From Streptomyces adustus (GTDB lineage: Bacteria; Actinomycetota; Actinomycetes; Streptomycetales; Streptomycetaceae), in the NCBI RefSeq assembly GCF_009377175.1, contig NZ_VJZD01000023.1, positions 1 through 63,884 of the forward strand: DNA of 63,884 nucleotides, read 5' to 3'. The notes under the pieces were generated by a model that did not search any database, was not told where the DNA came from, and saw only the letters and a list, made by a program, of their open reading frames with translations. Position numbers and translations under genes: made by a program. Of the stretch, positions 30,851 through 37,947 are shown piece by piece (position 1 is the first letter of the stretch; each line of letters starts with the position of its first letter).

Positions 30851-30914
30851 AGGGGGCGCGGGTTCAAATCCCGCCCGGCACACCCGGTAGCTCAGCTTGG
30901 GCAGAGCGCTCCCC
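30848..30914 (+). tRNA. Circularly permuted tRNA-like locus 2
   Basis: The order is 3' segment, then 5' segment. 3' segment: anticodon-stem strand GGGAG (30848-30852), variable GGGGC, T-arm GCGGG-TTCAAAT-CCCGC (30858-30874), acceptor-like CCGGCAC (30875-30881). 5' segment: CCGG (30884-30887), T8-A9, D-arm GCTC-AGCTTGGGCA-GAGC (30890-30907), base 26 G, anticodon-stem strand CTCCC (30909-30913). CTCCC pairs 5/5 with GGGAG across the permuted break, and T- and D-arms are textbook. The acceptor pairs only 4 bp (CCGG/CCGG) around CACAC, so it is shorter than a normal stem. No T33 or anticodon is evident after CTCCC. It may be a tRNA-like element or a degenerate permuted tRNA. Confidence 0.45.
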
Positions 30915-30918
30915 GGGA

Positions 30919-30959
30919 GCCGTCGGCCAGTCGCGGACCTCGCCCCGCGGGCCGACGGC
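30919..30959 (+). terminator. Hairpin downstream of permuted tRNA locus 2
   Basis: A 10-bp perfect stem GCCGTCGGCC / GGCCGACGGC encloses an inner CGCGG / CCGCG stem. It starts about 5 bp beyond the tRNA-like segment, mirroring the terminator after locus 1. Confidence 0.7.
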
Positions 30960-30991
30960 CTCTTCCTCACCCGGCACGGAAGGAGCCGCCC

Positions 30992-31417
30992 ATGCAGCAC
31001 CACACCGTCCAGCAGCTGTCCGCCGGGCCCCGCGCCGGGAAGTACGTCTACACCGGCGGCGGCGAGCGAGCCCGCTACGTCGAGTGCTGCGCCGACGCCT
31101 TCCTCCTGGTCTACGGCGTACCGGAGGACGAGCGGGACAGCAGCCCTGCGTGGCAGGACGTCGGCCACGACACCGCCGCCGACGCCTACGCCCACATGCG
31201 CGCCGTCCTGCTGACCCGGCTCACCCTGACCGGACGTCTGGCCGACTGGTCCGGCTGCACCGCACCCGTCGGCGGCCGGATCTGCGACGAGCCGACGAAG
31301 GGCGTCGCGCAGATCCCTCCCATGCACTTCCAGGAGCCGCTGTGCGACGAGCACCGCACGCCGGAGACCGTCGCAGCGATGTGGGACGGACCCGGCGACT
31401 GGAGCGGCTCATGGTGA
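30992..31417 (+). CDS. Phage-like hypothetical protein, 141 aa
   Basis: ATG 30992 is preceded by GGAAGGAG. The protein begins with a strand-rich segment (AGPRAGKYVYTGGGERARYV), then has ECCADAFLLVYG and a C-terminal pair of cysteines (WSGCTAPVGGRICDEPTKG, PLCDEHRTPE) resembling a small zinc module seen in actinophage proteins. It is followed after about 40 bp by another small gene on the same strand with the same GCAGGAGCCGCCC leader. No function assigned. Confidence 0.6.
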   Translation: MQHHTVQQLSAGPRAGKYVYTGGGERARYVECCADAFLLVYGVPEDERDSSPAWQDVGHDTAADAYAHMRAVLLTRLTLTGRLADWSGCTAPVGGRICDEPTKGVAQIPPMHFQEPLCDEHRTPETVAAMWDGPGDWSGSW

Positions 31418-31456
31418 CCCGCACCCCCACCCGCCCTCACCGAGCAGGAGCCGCCC

Positions 31457-31615
31457 ATGCCTGAGACCCGCGCGCAGACCCTGCCGCAGGACATCGCCCC
31501 GCGCACCGCCGACGAGGCCGCCGAGCAGCTCATGAGGCTGCGCAAGCACGTGGACATCGTGTCGGACGGCGAGCGCTGGTGCCTCACGGGCGGCTGCGGC
31601 CCCCGGTTCCCCTGA
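31457..31615 (+). CDS. Small phage-like protein, 52 aa
   Basis: ATG 31457 is preceded by GCAGGAG. The short protein has a helical middle (TADEAAEQLMRLRKHVDIVS) and ends in GERWCLTGGCGPRFP with two cysteines. The leader GAGCCGCCC matches that of the gene at 30992, suggesting co-expression. It is too short for a confident family call, but codon usage and initiation signals are good. The next frame, about 31648-31710, holds only an N-terminal scrap (VLNVTELIALEPAARSAP), cut where the integrase remnant begins. Confidence 0.5.
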   Translation: MPETRAQTLPQDIAPRTADEAAEQLMRLRKHVDIVSDGERWCLTGGCGPRFP

Positions 31616-31689
31616 CCAGACCCCGATACCAGCGGGAGCAGCCGTGCGGCCGGTGCTCAACGTCACCGAGCTCATCGCCCTGGAACCTG

Positions 31690-32313
31690 CCGCCCGCTCC
31701 GCACCCTGAAGGGCCCTGCCAGGGCGAGGCCATCGCCTTCAGCCTCGACGACGTCGACGAAGACCAGATGGTCATGAACGTCCGCCGCCAGCTCCAGTGG
31801 AGCAAGGACGGGAAGACGGCCTACTTCAAATTGCCGAAGAACCGGAAAGAGCGCCAAGTCCCCTTGTCCCCGGACTTCCTCAAGCGGTTCAACGAGTACA
31901 CAGAGGCGTTCCCCGCGGTCACGGTGACCCTGCCGTGGCTAGGGCCAGGGAACGCGGGCCGAGAGACAGCTACCGTTCGGCTCCTTGTCACGACGCAGTG
32001 GCGAAACCGGATCCGCCCCGGCAGCTTCAACGAGAAGACCATGAAGCCGGCATTGGCGGCGGCCGGTCTCATCGCGGCGCGTAGGGAGGACGAGTCGTGG
32101 GGGTGGGAGCCGTCGCGCGAGATGATGCACCATCGGTGGCGGCACACCTACGCCAGCGTGCAGCTTGCCGCGGGCGAGGATCCGGTGTCGCTGTCGCACT
32201 GGATGGGCCATGCTTCGGTCACCATCACGCTGGAGACGTACGCACACTTCATGCCCGACAACGGGATGCGGGGTCGAACCGCCATGGACGCCTGGCTGGA
32301 GAGTGAGTCGTAG
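31690..32313 (+). pseudogene. Truncated tyrosine recombinase (integrase), C-terminal catalytic domain
   Basis: The catalytic domain of a phage/ICE-type integrase is visible: QGEAIAFSLDDVDEDQMVMN, the beta-hairpin lysine in LPKNRKERQVPLS, the HxxR box HHRWRHTYAS, GHASVTITLETYAHF with the H/W position and the tyrosine nucleophile. The N-terminal SAM-like and arm-binding domains are gone. At the first box, where GLRQGE is expected, the sequence reads GPCQGE, so the first catalytic arginine is missing. It cannot catalyse recombination unaided. It ends 182 bp from the gap-derived repeat, the standard place for an integrase beside its attachment site. Confidence 0.8.
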
Positions 32314-32361
32314 GGCGGGACGGAAACCCCCTGAGAACTCCCTCGCTGTTCGCGCGATCAC

Positions 32362-32398
32362 CGAGGGCCGCCGCCCGAAGCACGGGTGGCGGCCCTCG
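32362..32398 (+). terminator. Integrase terminator at right element boundary
   Basis: An 11-bp stem CGAGGGCCGCC / GGCGGCCCTCG with an inner 5-bp stem. It is homologous to the hairpin at 7192-7228, including the distance to the gap-derived repeat. Confidence 0.8.
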
Positions 32399-32494
32399 AT
32401 GTAGGTCGCGGCTCTATCGGTCGCGCTGGTCAGGCGCGTGCCGCGACCCCCTCGGCGTCCTGTCTCCGACCAGAGAGGACGCCTGGGTGGTCCA

Positions 32495-32540
32495 ACGCTC
32501 AGACGGCCGGGGCCGGGAAGGTCGGGTACTCGACGCCGGA
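32495..32540 (-). repeat. Right attachment-site repeat (3' end of resident gap)
   Basis: These bases contain the last codons and stop (TGA at 32499-32501, minus strand) of gap and match 7332-7377 at 42 of 46 positions. Upstream similarity (CTCCGACCAGAGAGG) also appears in both copies. The repeat defines the chromosomal edge of the integrated element. Confidence 0.75.
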
Positions 32541-33944
32541 GACGTGCTGGACGACGCGGATGACCTGGCAGGAGTAGCCGAACTCGTTGTCGTACCAGAG
32601 GTAGAGGATCGCGTTGTCGCCGTCGACCTTGGTGGCGCCGGCGTCCACGATCGACGCGTGGCGCGAGCCGATGAAGTCGCTGGAGACCGCGTCGGGTGCG
32701 GTGGTGAAGTCGATCTGGCGCTTGAGCGGCGAGGTCAGCGAGACGTCGCGCAGGTGGTCGAGGACCTCCTCGCGGGTGGTTTCCCGGCCGAGGCGCAGGC
32801 TCAGGATCGCGATCGACACGTCCGGCACCGGGACCCGGATCGAGCTGCCGGTGATCGGCGCCTTCAGCTCGGGCAGCGCCTTGGCGACGGCGGAGGCGGC
32901 GCCGGTCTCGGTGATCACCATGTTGAGCGGCGCGGACCGGCCGCGACGGTCGGCCTTGTGGTAATTGTCCAGCAGGTTCTGGTCGTTGGTGAACGAGTGG
33001 ACGGTCTCCACATGGCCGCGCAGCACACCGTACTCGTCGGCCATCGCCTTGAGCGGCGGCACGATCGCGTTGGTGGTGCAGGACGCGCAGGACAGGATCT
33101 GCTCGTCCGGCTTGATGGTGTCGTGGTTGACGCCGTGCACGATGTTCGGGACGTCGCCCTTGCCCGGCGCGGTCAGGACGACCTTGTCGATGCCCGGACG
33201 CAGGTGCTGCGACAGACCCTCGCGGTCGCGCCAGCGGCCCGTGTTGTCGATGAGGATGGCGTCCTTGATGCCGTACGCCGTGTAGTCGACCTCCGACGGG
33301 TCGCCCGCGTAGATGACCTTGATCTCGTTGCCGTTGGCGGTGATGGTGCTGTTCGCCTCGTCCACGGTGATCGTGCCCTGGAACTGCCCGTGGATGGAGT
33401 CGCGGCGCAGCAGCGAGGCCCGCTTGACGATGTCCTGCTCGCCGCCCCGGCGCACGACGATGGCGCGCAGCCGCAGACCGTTGCCGGAGCCGGACTTCTC
33501 GATGAGCAGTCGGGCGACGAGACGGCCGATGCGGCCGAAGCCGTAGAGGACGACGTCGCGCGGCTCGCGGCGCTCGATCTTGTTGCCGCCGGTGGCGCCG
33601 GACACGGCCTCGGAGGTGAACTCCGCGACCGACAGGCCGCGGTCGTCCTCGCGGTACGTCGCCGCGAGCATGCCGATGTCGATCTGGGACGGGCCGAGGT
33701 CGAGCGTGGTCAGGGCCTGGAGGAACGGCAGCGTCTCGGTGACCGAGAGCTCCTCGCCGGCGATCTGACGGGCGAACCGGTGGGTCTTGAGGATGCTGAC
33801 CACCGACTTGTTCACCAAGGAGCGGCTGTGCAGCAGGACCGTGACGTCCCGCTCCCTGTGCAGCTTTCCGATCATCGGGATCATGGACTCCGCGATCTCC
33901 TCGCGGGTCTTCCAGTTCGTGAACGAGTCCTCGTTGACAGTCAC
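32499..33944 (-). CDS. gap: Glyceraldehyde-3-phosphate dehydrogenase, long actinobacterial type, 481 aa
   Basis: This cytosolic glycolytic enzyme oxidises glyceraldehyde-3-phosphate to 1,3-bisphosphoglycerate with NAD(P). An N-terminal extension of about 125 residues, typical of the 480-residue actinobacterial form, precedes the nucleotide-binding loop LYGFGRIGRLVARLL. The catalytic cysteine lies in SCASCTTNAIVPP, with its histidine partner in the HVETVHSFTNDQN region, and NEFGYSCQVIRVVQHVSG marks the C-terminus. GTG 33944 is the start. The 3' end is the integration site of the element to the left; the resident gene's last residues are intact (VEYPTFPAPAV). Confidence 0.95.
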   Translation of the reverse strand: MTVNEDSFTNWKTREEIAESMIPMIGKLHRERDVTVLLHSRSLVNKSVVSILKTHRFARQIAGEELSVTETLPFLQALTTLDLGPSQIDIGMLAATYREDDRGLSVAEFTSEAVSGATGGNKIERREPRDVVLYGFGRIGRLVARLLIEKSGSGNGLRLRAIVVRRGGEQDIVKRASLLRRDSIHGQFQGTITVDEANSTITANGNEIKVIYAGDPSEVDYTAYGIKDAILIDNTGRWRDREGLSQHLRPGIDKVVLTAPGKGDVPNIVHGVNHDTIKPDEQILSCASCTTNAIVPPLKAMADEYGVLRGHVETVHSFTNDQNLLDNYHKADRRGRSAPLNMVITETGAASAVAKALPELKAPITGSSIRVPVPDVSIAILSLRLGRETTREEVLDHLRDVSLTSPLKRQIDFTTAPDAVSSDFIGSRHASIVDAGATKVDGDNAILYLWYDNEFGYSCQVIRVVQHVSGVEYPTFPAPAV

Positions 33945-34018
33945 AGGTCCATCTTTCGAGCTAGGCAGTGCTCAAATGATAACCCGTGGCTCATTCGAGC
34001 TCCGGGCGGGGGTTCGAC

Positions 34019-34096
34019 GATCGGTTCGGTGACCGATTCGATGACTGGTTCGGTGACTGGTTCGGTGAGCGAAATCGGTCACCGGTTCGGTGGCCG
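34019..34096. repeat. Degenerate short tandem repeat upstream of gap
   Basis: About five copies of a 12-15-nt unit related to TGGTTCGGTGAC run from 34019 to 34096, in the 154-bp space between the gap start and the stop of the exporter gene. The unit partly forms inverted repeats (GGTCACCGG / CCGGTGACC-like), so it may influence gap transcription or simply be slippage DNA. Confidence 0.5.
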
Positions 34097-34098
34097 GC

Positions 34099-35025
34099 CT
34101 ACGAGGAAGGGCTCGCCGTGGGCTTGGGCGTCGGTGCCGTCCTGCGCCGTCCCGAGAGCATGCTGACCGCGTTGGCGACGACGACCGCGCCGATGCCGGC
34201 CGCCTCGGCCCAGCCCAGCCGCTGGCCCAGGACGACCAGGCCCGACAGCGCGGCCAGCACCGGATTGACGCTCATGAACAGGCCGAAAGCCTGCGCGGGC
34301 ACCCGGCGCAGCGTGAACAGGTCCGCGAGATAGGGCACCGCGGACGACAGCACACCGGCGGCCACCGCGCACCCCGCGGCCGCCACGGTCGGCGGATGCG
34401 TGACGGCGACCACCGCCCCGACGGGCAGGAACACCAGGGCGGAGACACCGGCCGCGGCCGCCGAACCCTGCGCGCCGGGGATCCGGCGGCCGACGGTGCG
34501 GTTGAGGAGGATGTACGACGCCCAGCAGGCGGCGGCGAGCAGACCGAGCCCGGTCCCGAGGTAGTCCGCGGAGGGCCGGGGCCGCATCAGGACGGCGACC
34601 CCCGCCGCGGCGACCACCGCGCAGTACGCGTCCACCCGCCGGCGCGCCGCGGCCAGCGCGATGGCCAGCGGGCCCAGGAACTCCAGCGTCACCGCGAGGC
34701 CCAGCCCGATCCGGTCGATCGCGGTGTACAGGGACAGGTTCATCGTCCCGAACACCAGGGCGAGCAGCAGTACGGGCCACCACTGCTCCCGGGTGAAGCC
34801 GCGCAGCCGGGGCCGGGCCACCGCCAGCAGGACGGCCGCCGCCACGTACTGGCGTACCGCGACGACACCGACGGGGCCCAGCACGGGGAAGGCGAGGGAG
34901 CCGACGGCGGCACCGACCTGGTTGGACAGACCGCTGCCGACCATGGTGCCCACCCCGGCCAGTGAGGCGCGGGCGCCCTGGGCGCTTTGGACCGGGGCGG
35001 GCGGACGCGGGGGAGCGTTATGCAT
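34099..35025 (-). CDS. EamA/RhtA-type drug/metabolite exporter, 308 aa
   Basis: This is an inner-membrane transporter of the drug/metabolite superfamily. Ten transmembrane helices in two EamA repeats are visible, for example VVAVRQYVAAAVLLAVAR in the first half and LGTGLGLLAAACWASYILLN opening the second, with VLAALSGLVVLGQRL near helix 9. The closest general type is RhtA, which exports threonine/homoserine; the true substrate is unknown. ATG 35025 was preferred to the longer frame from 35055. It is divergent from the LysR regulator at 35094 with 68 bp between starts, the classic arrangement in which the LysR protein controls the exporter. Confidence 0.9.
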   Translation of the reverse strand: MHNAPPRPPAPVQSAQGARASLAGVGTMVGSGLSNQVGAAVGSLAFPVLGPVGVVAVRQYVAAAVLLAVARPRLRGFTREQWWPVLLLALVFGTMNLSLYTAIDRIGLGLAVTLEFLGPLAIALAAARRRVDAYCAVVAAAGVAVLMRPRPSADYLGTGLGLLAAACWASYILLNRTVGRRIPGAQGSAAAAGVSALVFLPVGAVVAVTHPPTVAAAGCAVAAGVLSSAVPYLADLFTLRRVPAQAFGLFMSVNPVLAALSGLVVLGQRLGWAEAAGIGAVVVANAVSMLSGRRRTAPTPKPTASPSS

Positions 35026-35093
35026 GACCCGAGCGTCGGCCACGACGCCGTTCACGGGAAATGCATAGGCTGATCCGTCTATACGCTTGAGTC

Positions 35094-35957
35094 ATGGATG
35101 GCGTCCAGGTGGAGCTTCGGCAGTTGCGCTGTCTCGTCGCGATCGTCGACGAGGGCACGTTCACGGACGCCGGAATCGCCCTCGGCGTCTCCCAGGCGGC
35201 GGTCTCCCGCACCCTCGCCTCGCTCGAACGCGGCCTCGGGACCCGGCTGCTCCGGCGCACCTCCCGCGAGGTGACGCCGACGCCGGCCGGACTGAGGGTC
35301 GTCGCGCACGCCCGGCGGGTGCTCGCCGAGGTCGACGACCTGGTCCGGGAGGCCACCTCGGGCCACACCCGGCTGCGGGTGGGTTACGCCTGGGCGGCCC
35401 TCGGCCGGCACACCCTGGCCTTCCAGCGCAGGTGGGACGACACGCACCCGGAGACGGAACTGCGGCTCGTGCGCGCCAACTCCGCCACCGCGGGCCTGGC
35501 GGAGGGCGGCTGCGACCTCGCCGTGGTGCGCAGGGACCCGGGCGACCAGCGGTTCGACTCGGCGATCGTCGGACTGGAGCGGCGCCTGTGTGCCCTGGCG
35601 GCCGACGACCCGTTGGCCCGTCGGCGCTCGGTGCGGCTCGCCGAACTCGGCGGCCGCACCCTGCTCGTCGACCGGCGCACCGGCACCACCACGCCCGAGC
35701 TGTGGCCCCCCGACGCCCGGCCGGCCGTCGAGGAGATCCACGACGTCGACGACTGGCTCACCGTGATCGCCACCGGCCGGTGCATCGGCATGACCGCCGA
35801 GTCCACCGCCAACCGGTACCCGCGGCCCGGCGTCGTCTACCGGCCGGTACGGGACGCCGAACCCGTAGCCGTACGGCTCGCCTGGTGGCGCGACGATCCG
35901 CACCCCGCCACCCAGGCCGTGATCGAGGTGCTCACCGAGCTCTACCGCCAGGGCTGA
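35094..35957 (+). CDS. LysR-family transcriptional regulator, 287 aa
   Basis: The N-terminal winged HTH (ELRQLRCLVAIVDEGTFTDA, VSQAAVSRTLASLERGLGTR) is followed by a periplasmic-binding-protein-like effector domain (from about residue 90, TRLRVGYAWAALGRHTLAF to the end). It should bind the short intergenic region and control the divergent exporter gene in response to a small molecule. Length and domain order are standard. Nothing downstream overlaps it. Confidence 0.92.
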   Translation: MDGVQVELRQLRCLVAIVDEGTFTDAGIALGVSQAAVSRTLASLERGLGTRLLRRTSREVTPTPAGLRVVAHARRVLAEVDDLVREATSGHTRLRVGYAWAALGRHTLAFQRRWDDTHPETELRLVRANSATAGLAEGGCDLAVVRRDPGDQRFDSAIVGLERRLCALAADDPLARRRSVRLAELGGRTLLVDRRTGTTTPELWPPDARPAVEEIHDVDDWLTVIATGRCIGMTAESTANRYPRPGVVYRPVRDAEPVAVRLAWWRDDPHPATQAVIEVLTELYRQG

Positions 35958-36085
35958 CGGACCCGCTCCGCTTGTTGCGCGGAGTCGTGCATGGCCGCGA
36001 CCGTCGTGGGTACGCGAACCCAGCCGCGCCCGGTGCCCGTGCGGGCGGGGCAGGCCCGACGACCACCGCTACCAGGGGACCCGAG

Positions 36086-36493
36086 ATGGAGACACCCGCC
36101 CACCGCGAGGCCGGCAGCACCGCCCGACGGGCGCTGACCGCGCTGGCCGAGAACACCCAGGACATGGTCGCGCTGGACGCGCTCGCGCACAGCGACGTGC
36201 TCGTACCGGTACCCGACGACGTCCCAGAGGAGAGCGCCGCCGATCTCACCACCGTGGCCCTGCCCGTCCTGGAGTACCAGGGCGGGGAACCGGTGGTGCC
36301 CGTGTTCACCTCGGAACCGGAGATGGCCCACCTGCTGCCGTTCGTCTCGCGCTATCGCCTGGTGCCGCTGGGCGCGCTCGCCGCGCAGTGGCCGGACGGC
36401 GAGCTCTCGCTCGCCATCGACGGAGCCGCGGACCATGCCCTGACGCTCACGTCGGAGGGCGTTCGCACGCTGCTGGCCCGGCCCGGGGGCTGA
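36086..36493 (+). CDS. SseB-family protein, 135 aa
   Basis: The sequence shows the SseB (enhanced serine sensitivity) fold signature: DVLVPVPDDVP, a strand LPVLEYQGGEPVVPVFTSEP, and the following EMAHLLPFVSRYRLVPLGAL region. In Streptomyces such proteins occur singly or next to type VII secretion genes and have no well-defined biochemical role. ATG 36086 follows GGGGACCCGAG. It is convergent with the AraC-type gene; a short tandem repeat lies between their 3' ends. Confidence 0.8.
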   Translation: METPAHREAGSTARRALTALAENTQDMVALDALAHSDVLVPVPDDVPEESAADLTTVALPVLEYQGGEPVVPVFTSEPEMAHLLPFVSRYRLVPLGALAAQWPDGELSLAIDGAADHALTLTSEGVRTLLARPGG

Positions 36494-36714
36494 GAGCTGT
36501 TCGGAGCTCCAAGGGGCGCACCCCGGCGGCCGACGGAACCCGACCGCCGGATTCTCGGGGGAGCGGCCGGTCCCGAAGAGCGCGGGCGTTTCACGCGCCC
36601 TCGCGCGCCCTGGCTCTGCCTGGGGTGAGCGGCGCCGACCCCGTTCACCCCATTCGATCAAGGCTAGGCGCGTGCGACGGCGCGGACGCTCCGGAATGCG
36701 AAGCCCATGTCCGT

Positions 36715-36760
36715 ATTCCGCACATGATTCCGCACATGATTCCGCACGCGGTGGTCCGGT
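36715..36760. repeat. 12-nt tandem repeat between convergent genes
   Basis: ATTCCGCACATG is repeated three times exactly from 36715 to 36750, with a fourth partial copy to 36760. It lies in the 272-bp gap between the SseB and AraC genes, just beyond the AraC stop. The rest of the gap holds no gene that I can see. Confidence 0.85.
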
Positions 36761-36765
36761 CGTCG

Positions 36766-37749
36766 TCACTCGGTACGCAGCGTCTGGGACGGCGACTCCC
36801 CGAAGCGGGTCCGATAGCGCTGCGCGAACCGTCCGAGATGGCTGAAGCCCCACGCGTAGGCCACGTCGGTGACCGTGGTCGTCCGCGGATCCGCGGTCCG
36901 CAGCTGCTCACGCACCCGCCGTAACCGCACCTCGTTGACGTACGACATCGGGGACATGCCCACATGCCGACGGAAGGCGTCCTGGAGGGTCCGCACGCCG
37001 ACCTGGGCGATGGCGGCGAGGCTGGTCGCGTCGTACGGCTCGGCCGGCCGGTCGTGGACGACGTCCATGACCCGTTTCACCGGCGCGGGCCGCAGCCGGG
37101 GGCCGGGGATCTCCAGCTCCTCGCGGTAGTTGTGCCCGGCGGCGTACAACACGCCTTCCAGCAGGGTCCGTTCGATCGACGCACGGATCAACGGCTGGCC
37201 CAGCAGCCCGCCCGGTACATCCTTCTCCGACAGGGACCACCGCGCCAGGTTCGCCCAACTCAGCCCAGGGCCCTGCGTGATGTCGACGTACGGCGCGAAG
37301 CGGGGACGGCCTCCGAGCGGTCTGCCGAGCAGGCCCTCCAGCCGCCGGTGCACCGCCGCCCGGTCGAGCTTGACGGCCAGGGCCCGGCAGTCGCGGGACC
37401 ATTCGTCGACCTGGACCGGACGGTCGGGGTCGAGGAAGAGGGCCCGGTCGGGCGTCGCGTACGAGGCGGCCTCGCGCCCCTGTCCGACCCGGAACCGGCC
37501 GGTGAGCGGCAGGGCCACGTGGTAGGCGCGCGGCTCGACGAACTCCATCGCCACCTCGGTGCCGAAACTGAGCTCTCCGACGGTGAGTTCACCGAGCTCG
37601 ACCACGCTCATCTCGGTGAGGAAGGTGTCCGGGGAACCCGGCACGTCCAGACTCAGGTCGTAGTAGTGGCTCGCGATCGCGTCATGGGACTCGTCCACGG
37701 ATCGCGTGCGGTAGCTGCTGAACCGGACTGCCGACTGCTCCTGGCCCAT
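36766..37749 (-). CDS. AraC-family transcriptional regulator, 327 aa
   Basis: This is a DNA-binding activator. Residues about 25-190 form an AraC-binding-like cupin region (SVVELGELTVGELSFGTEVA, RALFLDPDRPVQVDEWS). The last 100 residues hold two HTH motifs: LAAIAQVGVRTLQDAFRRHV with MSPMSYVNEVRLRRVREQL, and VTDVAYAWGFSHLGRFAQRY with the ending FGESPSQTLR. ATG 37749 has GGAGCG upstream; a longer frame to 37947 is not supported. It is divergent from the membrane protein at 37948, which is a candidate target. Confidence 0.9.
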   Translation of the reverse strand: MGQEQSAVRFSSYRTRSVDESHDAIASHYYDLSLDVPGSPDTFLTEMSVVELGELTVGELSFGTEVAMEFVEPRAYHVALPLTGRFRVGQGREAASYATPDRALFLDPDRPVQVDEWSRDCRALAVKLDRAAVHRRLEGLLGRPLGGRPRFAPYVDITQGPGLSWANLARWSLSEKDVPGGLLGQPLIRASIERTLLEGVLYAAGHNYREELEIPGPRLRPAPVKRVMDVVHDRPAEPYDATSLAAIAQVGVRTLQDAFRRHVGMSPMSYVNEVRLRRVREQLRTADPRTTTVTDVAYAWGFSHLGRFAQRYRTRFGESPSQTLRTE

Positions 37750-37947
37750 GGCGACGCTCCCTGCTGCGGCCTTTGCCGTCCTGTGCGGCATTCGTGGAGC
37801 ATGATGGCACCGCGGGCGGTTCGCGCCGACCCCCGCGACGGTGTGTTCGACATGGAGCGCGAGGTCGGATCCCGCGCCGTGCGGCCCTGCCGATCGTACC
37901 GATCGCGCCGACCGTGGACCGGCCGTGGCGCGGGCCAGAATGACCAC

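Larger units (their letters stand above)
7332..32540 (+). mobile_element. Defective integrative element in the gap 3' end (about 25.2 kb)
   Basis: The element is bounded by the 46-bp gap-derived direct repeats. A truncated tyrosine integrase lies against the right repeat. The cargo is typical of actinobacterial islands: XRE/DUF6415 pair, GNAT, IS elements, lysis-cassette remnants, pentapeptide-repeat proteins, GIY-YIG protein and small phage-like proteins. There is no FtsK/Tra translocase, no replication initiator and no capsid or tail gene. The integrase has lost its N-terminus and first catalytic arginine, so excision would need a helper. Several internal junctions (about 14.24, 16.2, 22.9 and 31.69 kb) show truncated genes, so the interior is a mosaic of deletions. 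Confidence 0.7.

Noticed and set aside
30780..30882. Ordinary tRNA ending at 30882
   Set aside because: No 5' acceptor strand or D-arm is present in the 90 bp upstream of the T-arm; both occur only downstream.
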